Positions 9,730 to 17,203 of a stretch of DNA of 64,000 nucleotides are shown piece by piece. Position 1 is the first letter of the stretch; the number at the start of each line of letters is the position of its first letter. The translations under genes and the position numbers were made by a program. Origin of the DNA: Acholeplasmataceae bacterium (GTDB lineage: Bacteria; Bacillota_I; Bacilli_A; Acholeplasmatales; Acholeplasmataceae). The stretch spans positions 1-64,000 of the forward strand of contig JAFGTQ010000032.1 of the NCBI GenBank assembly GCA_016934015.1, given 5' to 3'. The notes beneath the pieces are model-generated. The model did not search any database and was not told the origin of the DNA. It worked only from the letters and a program-made list of their open reading frames with translations.

Positions 9730-10395
9730 TTATTGTAAATTTTTCAATGTTGTTTGTAAATGATATTGGTAATATTTATAAATAAATTGTTTCATTCGCT
9801 TAAATGTATGTTCATCGATTTGTTCTAATTCTTTATATGGCTTAAGATAAAGTTTCAAAACTTCTAATGCCTCTTTCGTATCAAGATCGATGATTTCCGT
9901 TTCATCTTCATAGATTAAACCACCAGATTCAATATTGATACCTTTAATTTTTCTTCCATCAGGTTTTAAATTTAATCCATAACCTAATCTTTTCAATATT
10001 TTTAATGAAAAACTTAAACTCGAAAGCTCAATGGAATTTGATGCTAAAACTTCTTTAACTTCATCATATATTTTCTCATGATCTTCACGATCAATGACGA
10101 TATGATCAATAATCTCAAAAGGAATCGAAGCCATTTTCATGGTTTCAAAATCCGACTTAATGTGTACATAGTCATCAAGAATTTTTCCTTCTTGAAGCGT
10201 TAAAAACGATTTGTTGCCTTCTTTAAAGGAAATTCTTGTCAACGTCTGAGATAAAATTCTTGAAGGATGATTCACTTTTTGAGCACCTTGGGCTAATAAT
10301 GTCTTTTTGCCAATCGGTGAATATACAAAAAGTAATCTGCCGTGTTCTTGATAGGGTTGGACGCGATATATTATCCCTTCCACATTATTCACCAT
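9730..10395 (-). CDS. recO: DNA repair protein RecO
   Basis: A 221-residue protein that loads RecA on SSB-coated DNA together with RecR. The N-terminal OB-fold segment is recognisable (EGIIYRVQPYQEHGRLLFVY, SPIGKKTLLAQGAQ), followed by the helical domain. The position next to era is typical of Firmicutes. The ATG at 10395 is used; an in-frame TTG at 10401 is less likely. It overlaps the era stop by 11 bases. Oddity: there is no cysteine in the protein, so the four-Cys zinc cluster present in many RecO proteins (for example Bacillus) is missing. Confidence 0.9.
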   Translation of the reverse strand: MVNNVEGIIYRVQPYQEHGRLLFVYSPIGKKTLLAQGAQKVNHPSRILSQTLTRISFKEGNKSFLTLQEGKILDDYVHIKSDFETMKMASIPFEIIDHIVIDREDHEKIYDEVKEVLASNSIELSSLSFSLKILKRLGYGLNLKPDGRKIKGINIESGGLIYEDETEIIDLDTKEALEVLKLYLKPYKELEQIDEHTFKRMKQFIYKYYQYHLQTTLKNLQ

Positions 10396-11278
10396 AACCA
10401 AAAGCTTTTAAATCAGAAGGACGATTACGCCAATCTTTTTTGATTTTAACCCACAGGGTAAGATGCACTTTCTTTGAGAATCGTTCATTAATTTCCAATC
10501 TCGCTTCTGTACCAATCTTTTTAATCTTTTCACCATTTTTACCAATTAATATTTGTTTTTGTGTGGCACGTTCGACAATGATTAACGCAGAAACATCCAA
10601 AGTTTTTAATTCTTTATTTTCTTCCATGGATTCAATGATGACTGCAACCGCATGTGGCACTTCTTGTTCGGTATGAAATAAAATGCGTTCACGAATAAAT
10701 TCTGCCATGAGTTGCTCTTCAGATTGATCACTTCTCATCTCAGTTGGATAAAATTGGGGTCCCTCTGGAAGATATGGGACAAGTGATTCTTCAAGACGAT
10801 TGAGATAGGTTTGATTTTTCGCAGAAATTGGATAATATCCTTCAAAATCATAACTACCTAAATAACTCATAATGATTTCATCAATTTCAGATTTTGAAGA
10901 AAGTTCATCAATTTTATTAATCACAAGAAAAACGGGCGTTTTCTGTCCCTTAAAATATTCAATAATATGTTCTTCAGCACTACCTTTTTTATGATCAACA
11001 ACAAATAATACTAAGTCTACATCAGATAAACTTGATACCGCAATTTGATCTATCGTCTGATTTAATAAATCTTTTCCTTTATGCATCCCTGGAGTATCAA
11101 CAAAAATCATTTGATAATCCTTTTTGGTTAAAATTCCGGTAATTCGATGACGCGTGGTTTGCGGTTTAGGACTCATAATCGCAATCTTTTCACCAATCAA
11201 TTGGTTTATCAGTGTTGATTTTCCAACGTTAGGTCTACCAACGATTGCGATAAATCCAGAACGATAGGATTTATTCAT
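10385..11278 (-). CDS. era: GTPase Era
   Basis: A 297-residue GTPase that binds the 3' end of 16S rRNA during 30S assembly. G1 is GRPNVGKST at residues 14-22, G3 is DTPGMHKG, G4 is NKID, and the C-terminal KH domain includes ILIGKNGEKIKKIGTEAR. The ATG at 11278 is chosen because it places the G1 loop at the usual distance from the N-terminus; it overlaps the cdd stop by eight bases, so translation is probably coupled. Upstream in-frame starts lie within cdd. The neighbours ybeY and cdd are the standard Firmicutes context. Confidence 0.95.
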   Translation of the reverse strand: MNKSYRSGFIAIVGRPNVGKSTLINQLIGEKIAIMSPKPQTTRHRITGILTKKDYQMIFVDTPGMHKGKDLLNQTIDQIAVSSLSDVDLVLFVVDHKKGSAEEHIIEYFKGQKTPVFLVINKIDELSSKSEIDEIIMSYLGSYDFEGYYPISAKNQTYLNRLEESLVPYLPEGPQFYPTEMRSDQSEEQLMAEFIRERILFHTEQEVPHAVAVIIESMEENKELKTLDVSALIIVERATQKQILIGKNGEKIKKIGTEARLEINERFSKKVHLTLWVKIKKDWRNRPSDLKAFGYGE

Positions 11279-11669
11279 GAGGTTTTTCATCGAGTACAAA
11301 TGCATAGGGCAATAATTCATCCGTATTGGTTTCTTTTATTTCGCCTTTTGTATTTGCAAGATAAATTTTAGCTGTTTTAGGGATGAGTTCATGCATCACT
11401 TGGCGACATGCACCGCATGGTGAAACAGGGCCATGATCATTCGCAATCACAGTCATTGAGACGATGTCTTTGGGATCAAACCCTTGACTGATAAGTGAAA
11501 ATAATGCACTGCGTTCTGCACAATTAGATAATCCAAAAGATGCATTTTCAATATTTGCACCATGAATAAAAGTACCATCTTTTAGTTCAATGGCTGCACC
11601 CACTTTAAAATGAGAATATGGTGTATAGGCTTTTAAGCGAGCCTTTTTTGCTTCTTCAATATTTTTCAT
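11271..11669 (-). CDS. cdd: Cytidine deaminase
   Basis: A 132-residue homotetrameric-type cytidine deaminase of pyrimidine salvage, converting (deoxy)cytidine to (deoxy)uridine. The zinc and catalytic residues are present: C50-A-E52 (NCAERSALF) and P-C85-x-x-C88 (SPCGACRQV). Length equals the usual 130-136 residues. The start codon overlaps the ybeY stop by one base (TAATG) and the end overlaps era by eight bases, so it lies within the phoH-to-trmK operon. Confidence 0.96.
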   Translation of the reverse strand: MKNIEEAKKARLKAYTPYSHFKVGAAIELKDGTFIHGANIENASFGLSNCAERSALFSLISQGFDPKDIVSMTVIANDHGPVSPCGACRQVMHELIPKTAKIYLANTKGEIKETNTDELLPYAFVLDEKPHE

Positions 11670-12085
11670 TAATTTCGCTCCAATTTCGCACGTTTTAAAA
11701 TACTTTCTTGCATCTGAATCATTTTCTCTTCATCTTCTTTTGTATGATGATCATATCCCATAAGATGTAGATACCCATGAACAGCTAGAAATCCTACTTC
11801 ACGTTCAAAACTATGACCATAACTTTCAGCTTGTTCTTTTGCTTTATCAAGTGAAATGAAAATATCACCTAATGTTTTATCTTCAATATCATCATTTGGA
11901 AAACTTAAGACATCTGTCGCTTTATCAATTTGCCGAAATGTTTTATTTAACTCTTGTATTTTATCTAGAGAGACAAAAACAATTGACATATTATTCTTTT
12001 CTTTGATTTTACGAAAAATTTTCTTAAGTAGTCTTGAGATTTTTTTAGTCTCAAAATCGGATTGATTATATATTTTGATTCTCAT
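11669..12085 (-). CDS. ybeY: Endoribonuclease YbeY
   Basis: A 138-residue metal-dependent RNase involved in 16S rRNA 3'-end maturation and ribosome quality control. The signature HGYLHLMGYDH supplies the zinc ligands H103, H107 and H113, and the preceding TDVLSFPNDD is also conserved. The ATG at 12085 (MRIKIYNQ) is preferred; a longer frame runs back inside phoH without homology. The gene overlaps the end of phoH by 20 bases and touches cdd, matching the phoH-ybeY-cdd-era order of Firmicutes. Confidence 0.95.
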   Translation of the reverse strand: MRIKIYNQSDFETKKISRLLKKIFRKIKEKNNMSIVFVSLDKIQELNKTFRQIDKATDVLSFPNDDIEDKTLGDIFISLDKAKEQAESYGHSFEREVGFLAVHGYLHLMGYDHHTKEDEEKMIQMQESILKRAKLERN

Positions 12086-13028
12086 GTGCTTCGTACCTTT
12101 CAAGAATCCGCTGAACCAGTGGATTTCTGACAACATCAAGTTTATCAAATTTGATGATTTTAACATTATCTAAATCATTTAATAACTCTAGAGCTTGATT
12201 TAAACCAGAGGGAACCCCTCTCGGTAAATCCGTTTGACTTGGATCTCCAGTAATCACCATTTTTGATGCAAATCCTAATCTTGTCAAAAACATCTTCATT
12301 TGGACTCTTGTCGTATTTTGTGCTTCATCTAAAATAATGAAGGCATTTTCCAAAGTTCTCCCACGCATATATGCAAGTGGTGCAATCTCAATGATGTTTT
12401 TTTCTAACAAACTCAGAGTTGTTTGCATCCCTAACATTTCATAGAGCGCATCATAAAGGGGAACTAAATAAGGATCAATTTTTTCTTTTAAATCTCCTGG
12501 AAGAAATCCTAAGTTTTCTCCAGCTTCAACCACCGGGCGTGTTAAAATTAATTTTTTGACTTTCCCGTTTTTTAAATCAGCAACAGCTTGTGCCACTGCT
12601 AAATATGTTTTCCCAGTTCCTGCTGGTCCGACACTCAAAATTAAATCATGTGATTCCATCGCATCTACATAATCTTTTTGATTAAATGTTTTAGGGTAGA
12701 TGGATCTCCCCATATCGTTCACAAGAATTTTTTTACGGTTTTTATAGAGTTCAAATACGCCTTCAAGTTCATTTTTTTCAGCAAGTTTGATAATGTACAT
12801 GACATCACGCTCAGTGAGTTGAACTTGATGTTCAGCTAAATCAATTAAAACCGAAAAAATAGCTTCCAACAATGGTCGGGTATTCTCTTTTCCATCGGTA
12901 ACGACTTCAGAACCGTGGACTGATACATGAATACCTAAATATTGTTTGAAAACCAAAAGGTTACGATCTTGTATGCCAACTAATCGGGCAATAGCTTCAG
13001 CATGATGAATTTGTCGATTTAATTTCAT
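12066..13028 (-). CDS. phoH: PhoH-like ATPase (PhoL)
   Basis: A 320-residue P-loop ATPase. Walker A is GPAGTGKT at residues 134-141 and Walker B is AFIILDEAQNTT; the N-terminal 110 residues carry the KH-like part of PhoH/PhoL proteins. The conserved pairing with ybeY suggests a role in RNA metabolism or ribosome maturation; the biochemical role remains poorly known in the family. It is the first gene of the long minus-strand operon, with AAGGAG upstream of the ATG and an extended -10 promoter. Confidence 0.92.
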   Translation of the reverse strand: MKLNRQIHHAEAIARLVGIQDRNLLVFKQYLGIHVSVHGSEVVTDGKENTRPLLEAIFSVLIDLAEHQVQLTERDVMYIIKLAEKNELEGVFELYKNRKKILVNDMGRSIYPKTFNQKDYVDAMESHDLILSVGPAGTGKTYLAVAQAVADLKNGKVKKLILTRPVVEAGENLGFLPGDLKEKIDPYLVPLYDALYEMLGMQTTLSLLEKNIIEIAPLAYMRGRTLENAFIILDEAQNTTRVQMKMFLTRLGFASKMVITGDPSQTDLPRGVPSGLNQALELLNDLDNVKIIKFDKLDVVRNPLVQRILERYEAHENQNI

Positions 13029-13053
13029 TAAATCCGCTCCTTATCGTGTATCA

Positions 13054-13062
13054 ATTATACCA
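13054..13062 (-). promoter_or_regulatory. Extended -10 promoter of the phoH operon
   Basis: Minus-strand TGGTATAAT (an extended -10, TGnTATAAT) lies 26 bases before the phoH start. No good -35 is seen 17 bases upstream, where a hairpin arm sits. Confidence 0.6.
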
Positions 13063-13074
13063 CATGGAGAAATA

Positions 13075-13097
13075 AAAAGAACATCACCTGTTCTTTT
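13075..13097. terminator. Perfect 9-bp hairpin upstream of the phoH promoter
   Basis: AAAAGAACA / TGTTCTTTT with a TCACC loop. It lies after the rpsU terminator and directly upstream of the phoH -10. It could be a backup terminator for rpsU, but the U-tract is poor on the minus strand. Confidence 0.45.
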
Positions 13098-13113
13098 CAC
13101 TGATTTTTTCGAC

Positions 13114-13139
13114 AAAAACGCACCCCTTGAGGTGCGTTT
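13114..13139 (-). terminator. Intrinsic terminator of rpsU
   Basis: The stem AAACGCACC / GGTGCGTTT with a six-base loop is followed on the minus strand by TTTTTG, starting ten bases after the rpsU stop. Confidence 0.85.
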
Positions 13140-13148
13140 ATTCTAAGA

Positions 13149-13322
13149 TTATTTCTTCTTCGAGCGTGCTGCACGTTGGCGATCTTTACGTTCCACACTT
13201 GGTTTAACGTAAAACTCACGTTTGCGTGCTTCTTGGAGGTTTCCTGACTTAGAAACATCGCGTTTGAAACGACGTAAAGCGTCTTCAATAGATTCTTTTT
13301 CGCGAACAACTGTTTTAGGCAT
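13149..13322 (-). CDS. rpsU: 30S ribosomal protein S21
   Basis: A 57-residue, strongly basic protein starting [19 protein letters not shown] and ending in RAARSKKK, an unmistakable bS21. It binds the small-subunit platform near the anti-Shine-Dalgarno region and helps initiation. The start is preceded by AGGAGG ten bases upstream. A longer overlapping frame in the same strand (13097-13309) is a shadow. The gene stands between its own consensus promoter and a strong terminator, so it is a separate highly expressed unit. rpsU beside phoH/rsmE-type genes is common in Firmicutes. Confidence 0.97.
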   Translation of the reverse strand: MPKTVVREKESIEDALRRFKRDVSKSGNLQEARKREFYVKPSVERKDRQRAARSKKK

Positions 13323-13364
13323 CGGTCTGCCCTCCTTCCACGCTATAAGTAATTAGCCTTCATC

Positions 13365-13393
13365 ATTATATATGATTTTTTATTGTTTGTCAA
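13365..13393 (-). promoter_or_regulatory. Consensus promoter of rpsU
   Basis: Minus-strand TTGACA (13388-13393) and TATAAT (13365-13370) are exactly 17 bases apart. The -35 lies within the last codons of rsmE. A full-consensus sigma-A promoter fits a ribosomal protein gene. Confidence 0.9.
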
Positions 13394-14093
13394 AACATTT
13401 AGGGATTTTCGAGTTGAGAATGCTTAACGCATAAAGTGAAGCAATCTCAGATGATAATATATTTGAACCCAACGAAATAAATTTCGCGTTGTGTTGCTTT
13501 AAATAGACTCTTTCTTTTAAATCAATTCCACCTTCAGGACCGATAATGAGAGCGATTTTTAATGACTTTAAATGTTCTGGAATTGCATCATTTAAAGTAG
13601 TAGTTTTCTCATCTTCATCTGCGAGTAATATGAGGTCATATCGATTCCATTTAACGTTTTCTAGTCCTTCAATATATTCGAGTGTAGGAATTGAAAATCG
13701 ATGAGAAAGTTCGGATGCTTCTTTCATAATCATATGATATCTCTTTTGTTTTTGCTCACTTGGCTTTCCACCTTGGATTGATCGTTTCATATCAACTAAA
13801 ACGAGATGGGCGATACCATACATGGTTGCATACTTAAGCGTGATTTCAATCTTATTGCCTTTAGGCATCCCTTGAAAAAGTGTAATGTCTAGTGTTTCTT
13901 GATTTTTAAGCGTTTTGATAATTTCATAAGAAACTTCATCTTTATGAATTGTAATAGATGATTCAAAACATGCGCCATCGACACATACAATAATGATGTC
14001 ACCCGTTTTCATTCGCATGACTTGTTTAATATGATGTGCATCTTGGCCAGTAATCAACCCTTTGTTTTCTTCTAAGAAGTAACGTTGTGGCAT
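13380..14093 (-). CDS. rsmE: 16S rRNA (uracil-1498-N3)-methyltransferase RsmE
   Basis: A 237-residue SPOUT methyltransferase starting MPQRYFLEEN. It has an N-terminal PUA-like domain and a C-terminal knotted domain with ALIIGPEGGIDLKE. It methylates N3 of U1498 in 16S rRNA with SAM. The ATG at 14093 follows GGAGGA; an in-frame start six codons earlier is rejected. Oddity: the second knot motif, usually LGxRILRxETA, reads LGSNILSSEIAS, losing both arginines and the Thr. Its start lies only 17 bases after the strong secG terminator, so its expression source is unclear. Confidence 0.88.
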   Translation of the reverse strand: MPQRYFLEENKGLITGQDAHHIKQVMRMKTGDIIIVCVDGACFESSITIHKDEVSYEIIKTLKNQETLDITLFQGMPKGNKIEITLKYATMYGIAHLVLVDMKRSIQGGKPSEQKQKRYHMIMKEASELSHRFSIPTLEYIEGLENVKWNRYDLILLADEDEKTTTLNDAIPEHLKSLKIALIIGPEGGIDLKERVYLKQHNAKFISLGSNILSSEIASLYALSILNSKIPKCFDKQ

Positions 14094-14109
14094 AAATGTC
14101 CTCCATAGC

Positions 14110-14139
14110 AAAAAAAAGTGCTTCCCTTGGAAACACTTT
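14110..14139 (-). terminator. Strong intrinsic terminator between secG and rsmE
   Basis: On the minus strand an 11-bp stem (AAAGTGTTTCC / GGAAGCACTTT, one G-T) with a three-base loop is followed by eight T. It begins ten bases after the secG stop. Confidence 0.88.
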
Positions 14140-14148
14140 ATCGTTTAA

Positions 14149-14373
14149 TTAGTGCAAATTATTCGATAGCACAACGCCCACAATTAAGATCACGCTGACG
14201 ACTGCTGTGAAACGCATTAAGAATAATTCAAGACCTCTTGTCTTACGATTCTTGAAAAGTTCTGATCTTTCTCCAGAAAATGCGTCTTTGATATCATCTT
14301 GTGAACTCATGAGTGCAACGGATGCCACGAGTAAGATGGCTGCGATAATTACGATATAGTCTACCCAAATCAT
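14149..14373 (-). CDS. secG: Preprotein translocase subunit SecG
   Basis: A 74-residue membrane protein with two hydrophobic segments (about 4-22 and 51-70) separated by a charged loop containing FSGERSELFKNRKTRGLE. This matches the SecG pattern LSGA..LFGxRKxRGxE. SecG assists SecYE during protein export. The ATG at 14373 follows AGGAGG, and there is a good promoter upstream. The usual VLMQxxK segment reads ALMSSQDD here, a modest divergence seen in distant SecG proteins. Confidence 0.88.
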   Translation of the reverse strand: MIWVDYIVIIAAILLVASVALMSSQDDIKDAFSGERSELFKNRKTRGLELFLMRFTAVVSVILIVGVVLSNNLH

Positions 14374-14398
14374 GATAATTCCTCCTAAAACCTAATTC

Positions 14399-14427
14399 AT
14401 TCTAACAAATAAATAGCTCTTTGTCAA
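14399..14427 (-). promoter_or_regulatory. Promoter of secG
   Basis: Minus-strand TTGACA (14422-14427) and TAGAAT (14399-14404) are 17 bases apart, 25 bases before the start codon. Confidence 0.85.
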
Positions 14428-14488
14428 CTATATGTTTTTCTCAAATCGAATATTGATGATTGATAATGATCTCTTGTTTCAAATCCTA

Positions 14489-14517
14489 TTGATTATGTGA
14501 TTTCAATGTGCTAAGAT
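14489..14517 (+). promoter_or_regulatory. Promoter of the riboswitch-exchanger unit
   Basis: TTGATT (14489-14494) and TAAGAT (14512-14517) are 17 bases apart. TGC before the -10 gives an extended -10. Transcription would start just upstream of the riboswitch aptamer at 14526. Confidence 0.65.
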
Positions 14518-14525
14518 TAAAACAT

Positions 14526-14638
14526 AAAGGGGAGTAGTTAGCCCTAAATTAATCGTCAAGACGGTAGTAAATATACCCGGTTAATTTCAAGTTATCTTGT
14601 AACGAGACCTTTAGGACTTTTTGTCTTAAAGGCTTTTT
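14526..14638 (+). promoter_or_regulatory. yybP-ykoY family riboswitch (Mn2+-sensing) with terminator
   Basis: The leader contains the conserved blocks of the yybP-ykoY motif: AAAGGGGAGTAG at the 5' side and AACGAGACCTTT at the 3' side, with an internal CGTCAAGACGG hairpin and ACCCGG between them. P1 would pair AAAGG (14526-14530) with CCTTT (14608-14612). The same CCTTT begins a 10-bp terminator stem (14608-14617 with 14623-14632) followed by CTTTTT. The two pairings exclude each other, so metal binding that stabilises P1 should prevent termination and switch the exchanger on. Known members sense Mn2+ and control Mn exporters. Confidence 0.9.
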
Positions 14639-14662
14639 ATTTCAATAAAGGGGCGTTATTAT

Positions 14663-15655
14663 ATGGATATTTTATTAAATCTAGGATTACTTGTTGTAGG
14701 ATTTGTGTTTCTGATTGAGGGTGCTGATTATTTTGTATTGTCATCAAGTTCTATGGCTAGAAAGCATAATATTTCCCCATTAATTATTGGTTTAACCCTC
14801 GTTGCATTTGGAACATCTCTGCCCGAATTGGCTGTTAGTTTTATTTCTTCTTTAACAGTTGCACCCGGAGCTACTGCGGATATCGCATTAGGGAATGTCA
14901 TTGGATCTAATATTGTGAATATCACATTAATTTTAGGATTAACAGCCTTGGTAAGATCTGTTCCAGTCAGTCCCACTATGCACAAAAGAGAGTTTCCTTA
15001 TTTGATTTTAACAACACTTGTGATCGCAATCTTAGTTTTCTTTTTCCAAAATGATTACATCATTACTCAATGGGAAGCATTGATCTTGTTAGTGTTATTT
15101 GCTTATTACATTTATTTAATGCTTACAAATAAAAACCAAGCCATCGATAGCATTGAAATAAAAATGATTGATTCCAAAAAAGCTATTACACTATTAGTTG
15201 CCGGTATCATAGGTGTATCTTTAGGTGGCTTTATGGTCACTAAAGGTGCTGAATTTATTGCGATTAGATTACTTGTTGATTCGTTTGGAATGACTGTTAC
15301 TAAAGCAACTACTTTAGTCGGATTATCTATTGTTGCGGTTGGTACTTCTTTACCAGAAATGGTTACTTCAGTCGTCGCTGCAAGAAAGAACGAAAACGAA
15401 ATAGCATTTGGTAACATCGTTGGTTCAAATATATTTAATGTTTTATTTATTCTTGGCTTATCAGGAGTTTTCACACCACTTGGTGTCAATATAGATGTTG
15501 CAACTGATACGTTGATTCTCATTCCAATTACATTGTTTGCCATTATATTTGCCATTAGTAAACAAAAAGTATCTAGATTTGAAGGTATTATGCTTGTTGG
15601 CATTTATATTGCATACCTCACCTACATTATTTTAAGAGCATTGAGTCTCATATAA
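14663..15655 (+). CDS. CaCA-family cation exchanger (YrbG-like), Mn2+-riboswitch controlled
   Basis: A 330-residue integral membrane protein with about ten helices and the two inverted alpha-repeats of the Ca2+/cation antiporter superfamily. The first repeat has GTSLPELAVSF and GNVIGSNIVN, the second GTSLPEMVTSVVAA and GNIVGSNIFNV; the Glu residues are the cation ligands. Family members exchange Na+ or H+ for Ca2+. The yybP-ykoY riboswitch upstream suggests that this one exports Mn2+ (or Ca2+/Mn2+) when metal is high; that is inference. AAAGGGGCG precedes the ATG. It is transcribed alone and ends at a bidirectional terminator shared with the convergent MFS gene. Confidence 0.9.
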   Translation: MDILLNLGLLVVGFVFLIEGADYFVLSSSSMARKHNISPLIIGLTLVAFGTSLPELAVSFISSLTVAPGATADIALGNVIGSNIVNITLILGLTALVRSVPVSPTMHKREFPYLILTTLVIAILVFFFQNDYIITQWEALILLVLFAYYIYLMLTNKNQAIDSIEIKMIDSKKAITLLVAGIIGVSLGGFMVTKGAEFIAIRLLVDSFGMTVTKATTLVGLSIVAVGTSLPEMVTSVVAARKNENEIAFGNIVGSNIFNVLFILGLSGVFTPLGVNIDVATDTLILIPITLFAIIFAISKQKVSRFEGIMLVGIYIAYLTYIILRALSLI

Positions 15656-15673
15656 TATTTTTATAAAAAACAT

Positions 15674-15702
15674 AAAGGTGGAGCAAATCACTCCACCTTT
15701 TT
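15674..15702. terminator. Bidirectional terminator between exchanger and MFS gene
   Basis: A perfect 10-bp stem AAAGGTGGAG / CTCCACCTTT with a seven-base loop. It has T-rich flanks on both strands and lies between two convergent genes. Confidence 0.88.
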
Positions 15703-15705
15703 CTA

Positions 15706-17031
15706 TTATATTTGATTTGATACTTTATTGTTCATATAAGCCAATACAACAATCCAAGATCCTGCAGTAGCAAATACAAACAAATATACGATTGATAATT
15801 GAGAAATAATCACACCTGCTAACATAGATCCAATTGGAATAAGAGCTTGTGATAAAACATTCATAACCGAACTCACTTTTCCTAACTGCTGCGGTTCAAC
15901 ATTTCTTTGAATAATTAGGCTCATTGGAACATTAAACCACATGATCATAAAACCAATCAAAAACAGAGAAACTGTTAAGCCGATTAATGTTAAATCAATG
16001 TTAATGATCTCAAGATAATATAAAATCATAACACATGAAATTATACTTACTACGATTACTGCACCTAAAATAGCACTTTTAAATTGTTTACCATATTTTT
16101 CTTTTGTTTTTTTAGTTGATAGGTAAAGTGCCATTAAAATCGAAGGTAACGAGAATGCAACAGAGGTAATCGAGTACCATGTCTCTCTCGTTAAAAATTG
16201 ATCCCATAAGTATGTCGGTTCATTTCCTAAACCAAATTCTATAAAATAAGGTATAGCATTGGAGAATATTGGAGTGAAAAAGAAATTAATACATAAAGCC
16301 ATAATAATTGTTGCAAAAATTGCTTTCTGTGCAAACAAATATTTCATTCCGGATTTCATATCAATTAGAACATTCTTAAACGAAATCTCTTCATCACCCA
16401 TAGTATGGATCTTATGATCATAACGAATAAACATTTCTGAAATTGCACTTAAGATATATCCAACTGCGTTGATGATAAAAATCCAAAATATGCCAAATGT
16501 TGCAAAAATTATACCGCCAAGAATCAATCCAATAATATTTTGTAAATTCCCAGAACCCTGCATATAAGCAGATGCTTGTTGTAGTTCTTCATCTTTCACA
16601 ATAAAACGAAGCAATGAACCACCAGCAGGATTAAATAGTGATGAGTTAATGCTTAGAATGATATTCATGATAAATAAAATGATTAACATTGTTTGAGAAT
16701 TATCAACAAGCAAAATTGATACTGCAACTAATCCAATTGTAAACCCACGAATATAATCGGTTATATACATGGTCCTAACTTTGTTTAGTTTATCCGCTAA
16801 AACTCCACCTACTGGCATAAATATCAGTAATATAATTCCTGAAGTTGCTAAATAACCAGCTTGAATTAATGCTGCTTTTTCAATCCCATATGCATCATTT
16901 GCAATTCTTAAAATATAAAGGCTGATAGCGAAACTAAATAAGACATGAGCAATATTTGAAACAAGTACACCTGCAAACAATAAATTGAAGTTCCGATTTT
17001 TAAAAACATTAATTTTTTTTACTTTATCCAT
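15706..17031 (-). CDS. MFS transporter, probable drug exporter type
   Basis: A 441-residue protein with about 12 hydrophobic helices. The loop between helices 2 and 3 reads PVGGVLADKLNKVR, the MFS motif A (GxxxDRxxRR type). The general sequence, starting with an FKNRNFNLLFAG-like N-terminus, resembles the macrolide-efflux branch of MFS exporters; the substrate cannot be read from sequence. GAGGAAA precedes the ATG. It is monocistronic: convergent with the exchanger and separated from cysE by a terminator. Confidence 0.85.
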   Translation of the reverse strand: MDKVKKINVFKNRNFNLLFAGVLVSNIAHVLFSFAISLYILRIANDAYGIEKAALIQAGYLATSGIILLIFMPVGGVLADKLNKVRTMYITDYIRGFTIGLVAVSILLVDNSQTMLIILFIMNIILSINSSLFNPAGGSLLRFIVKDEELQQASAYMQGSGNLQNIIGLILGGIIFATFGIFWIFIINAVGYILSAISEMFIRYDHKIHTMGDEEISFKNVLIDMKSGMKYLFAQKAIFATIIMALCINFFFTPIFSNAIPYFIEFGLGNEPTYLWDQFLTRETWYSITSVAFSLPSILMALYLSTKKTKEKYGKQFKSAILGAVIVVSIISCVMILYYLEIINIDLTLIGLTVSLFLIGFMIMWFNVPMSLIIQRNVEPQQLGKVSSVMNVLSQALIPIGSMLAGVIISQLSIVYLFVFATAGSWIVVLAYMNNKVSNQI

Positions 17032-17060
17032 ATATATTTCCTCTGATATACTTTACTCTC

Positions 17061-17090
17061 ATCATACACTTAAAAATCTTCATAATACAA
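17061..17090 (-). promoter_or_regulatory. Promoter of the MFS gene
   Basis: Minus-strand TTGTAT (17085-17090) and TATGAT (17061-17066) are 18 bases apart, about 30 bases before the start codon. Moderate match. Confidence 0.5.
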
Positions 17091-17170
17091 TATCTTTTAG
17101 TAAAAAATTGTCTTGATTTAAAAATAACAAGAGTTATTGGTCATATGTGATTGTTAATAATCAAATATAT

Positions 17171-17203
17171 AAAATAAAAAAAGTAACTCAAATTGAGCTA
17201 CTT
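17171..17203 (-). terminator. Intrinsic terminator of cysK-cysE
   Basis: The minus-strand stem AAGTAGCTC / GAGTTACTT (one G-T) is followed by TTTTTTTATTTT. It overlaps the cysE stop codon. Confidence 0.8.

Noticed and set aside
13097-13309. Minus-strand frame of 70 codons overlapping rpsU
   Set aside because: It is a shadow in another frame of the true bS21 gene (13149-13322), which has the full S21 sequence, a good ribosome site and a consensus promoter.
15112-15603. Long minus-strand frame inside the exchanger gene
   Set aside because: Antisense shadow of the CaCA exchanger; no promoter or ribosome site and no family resemblance.
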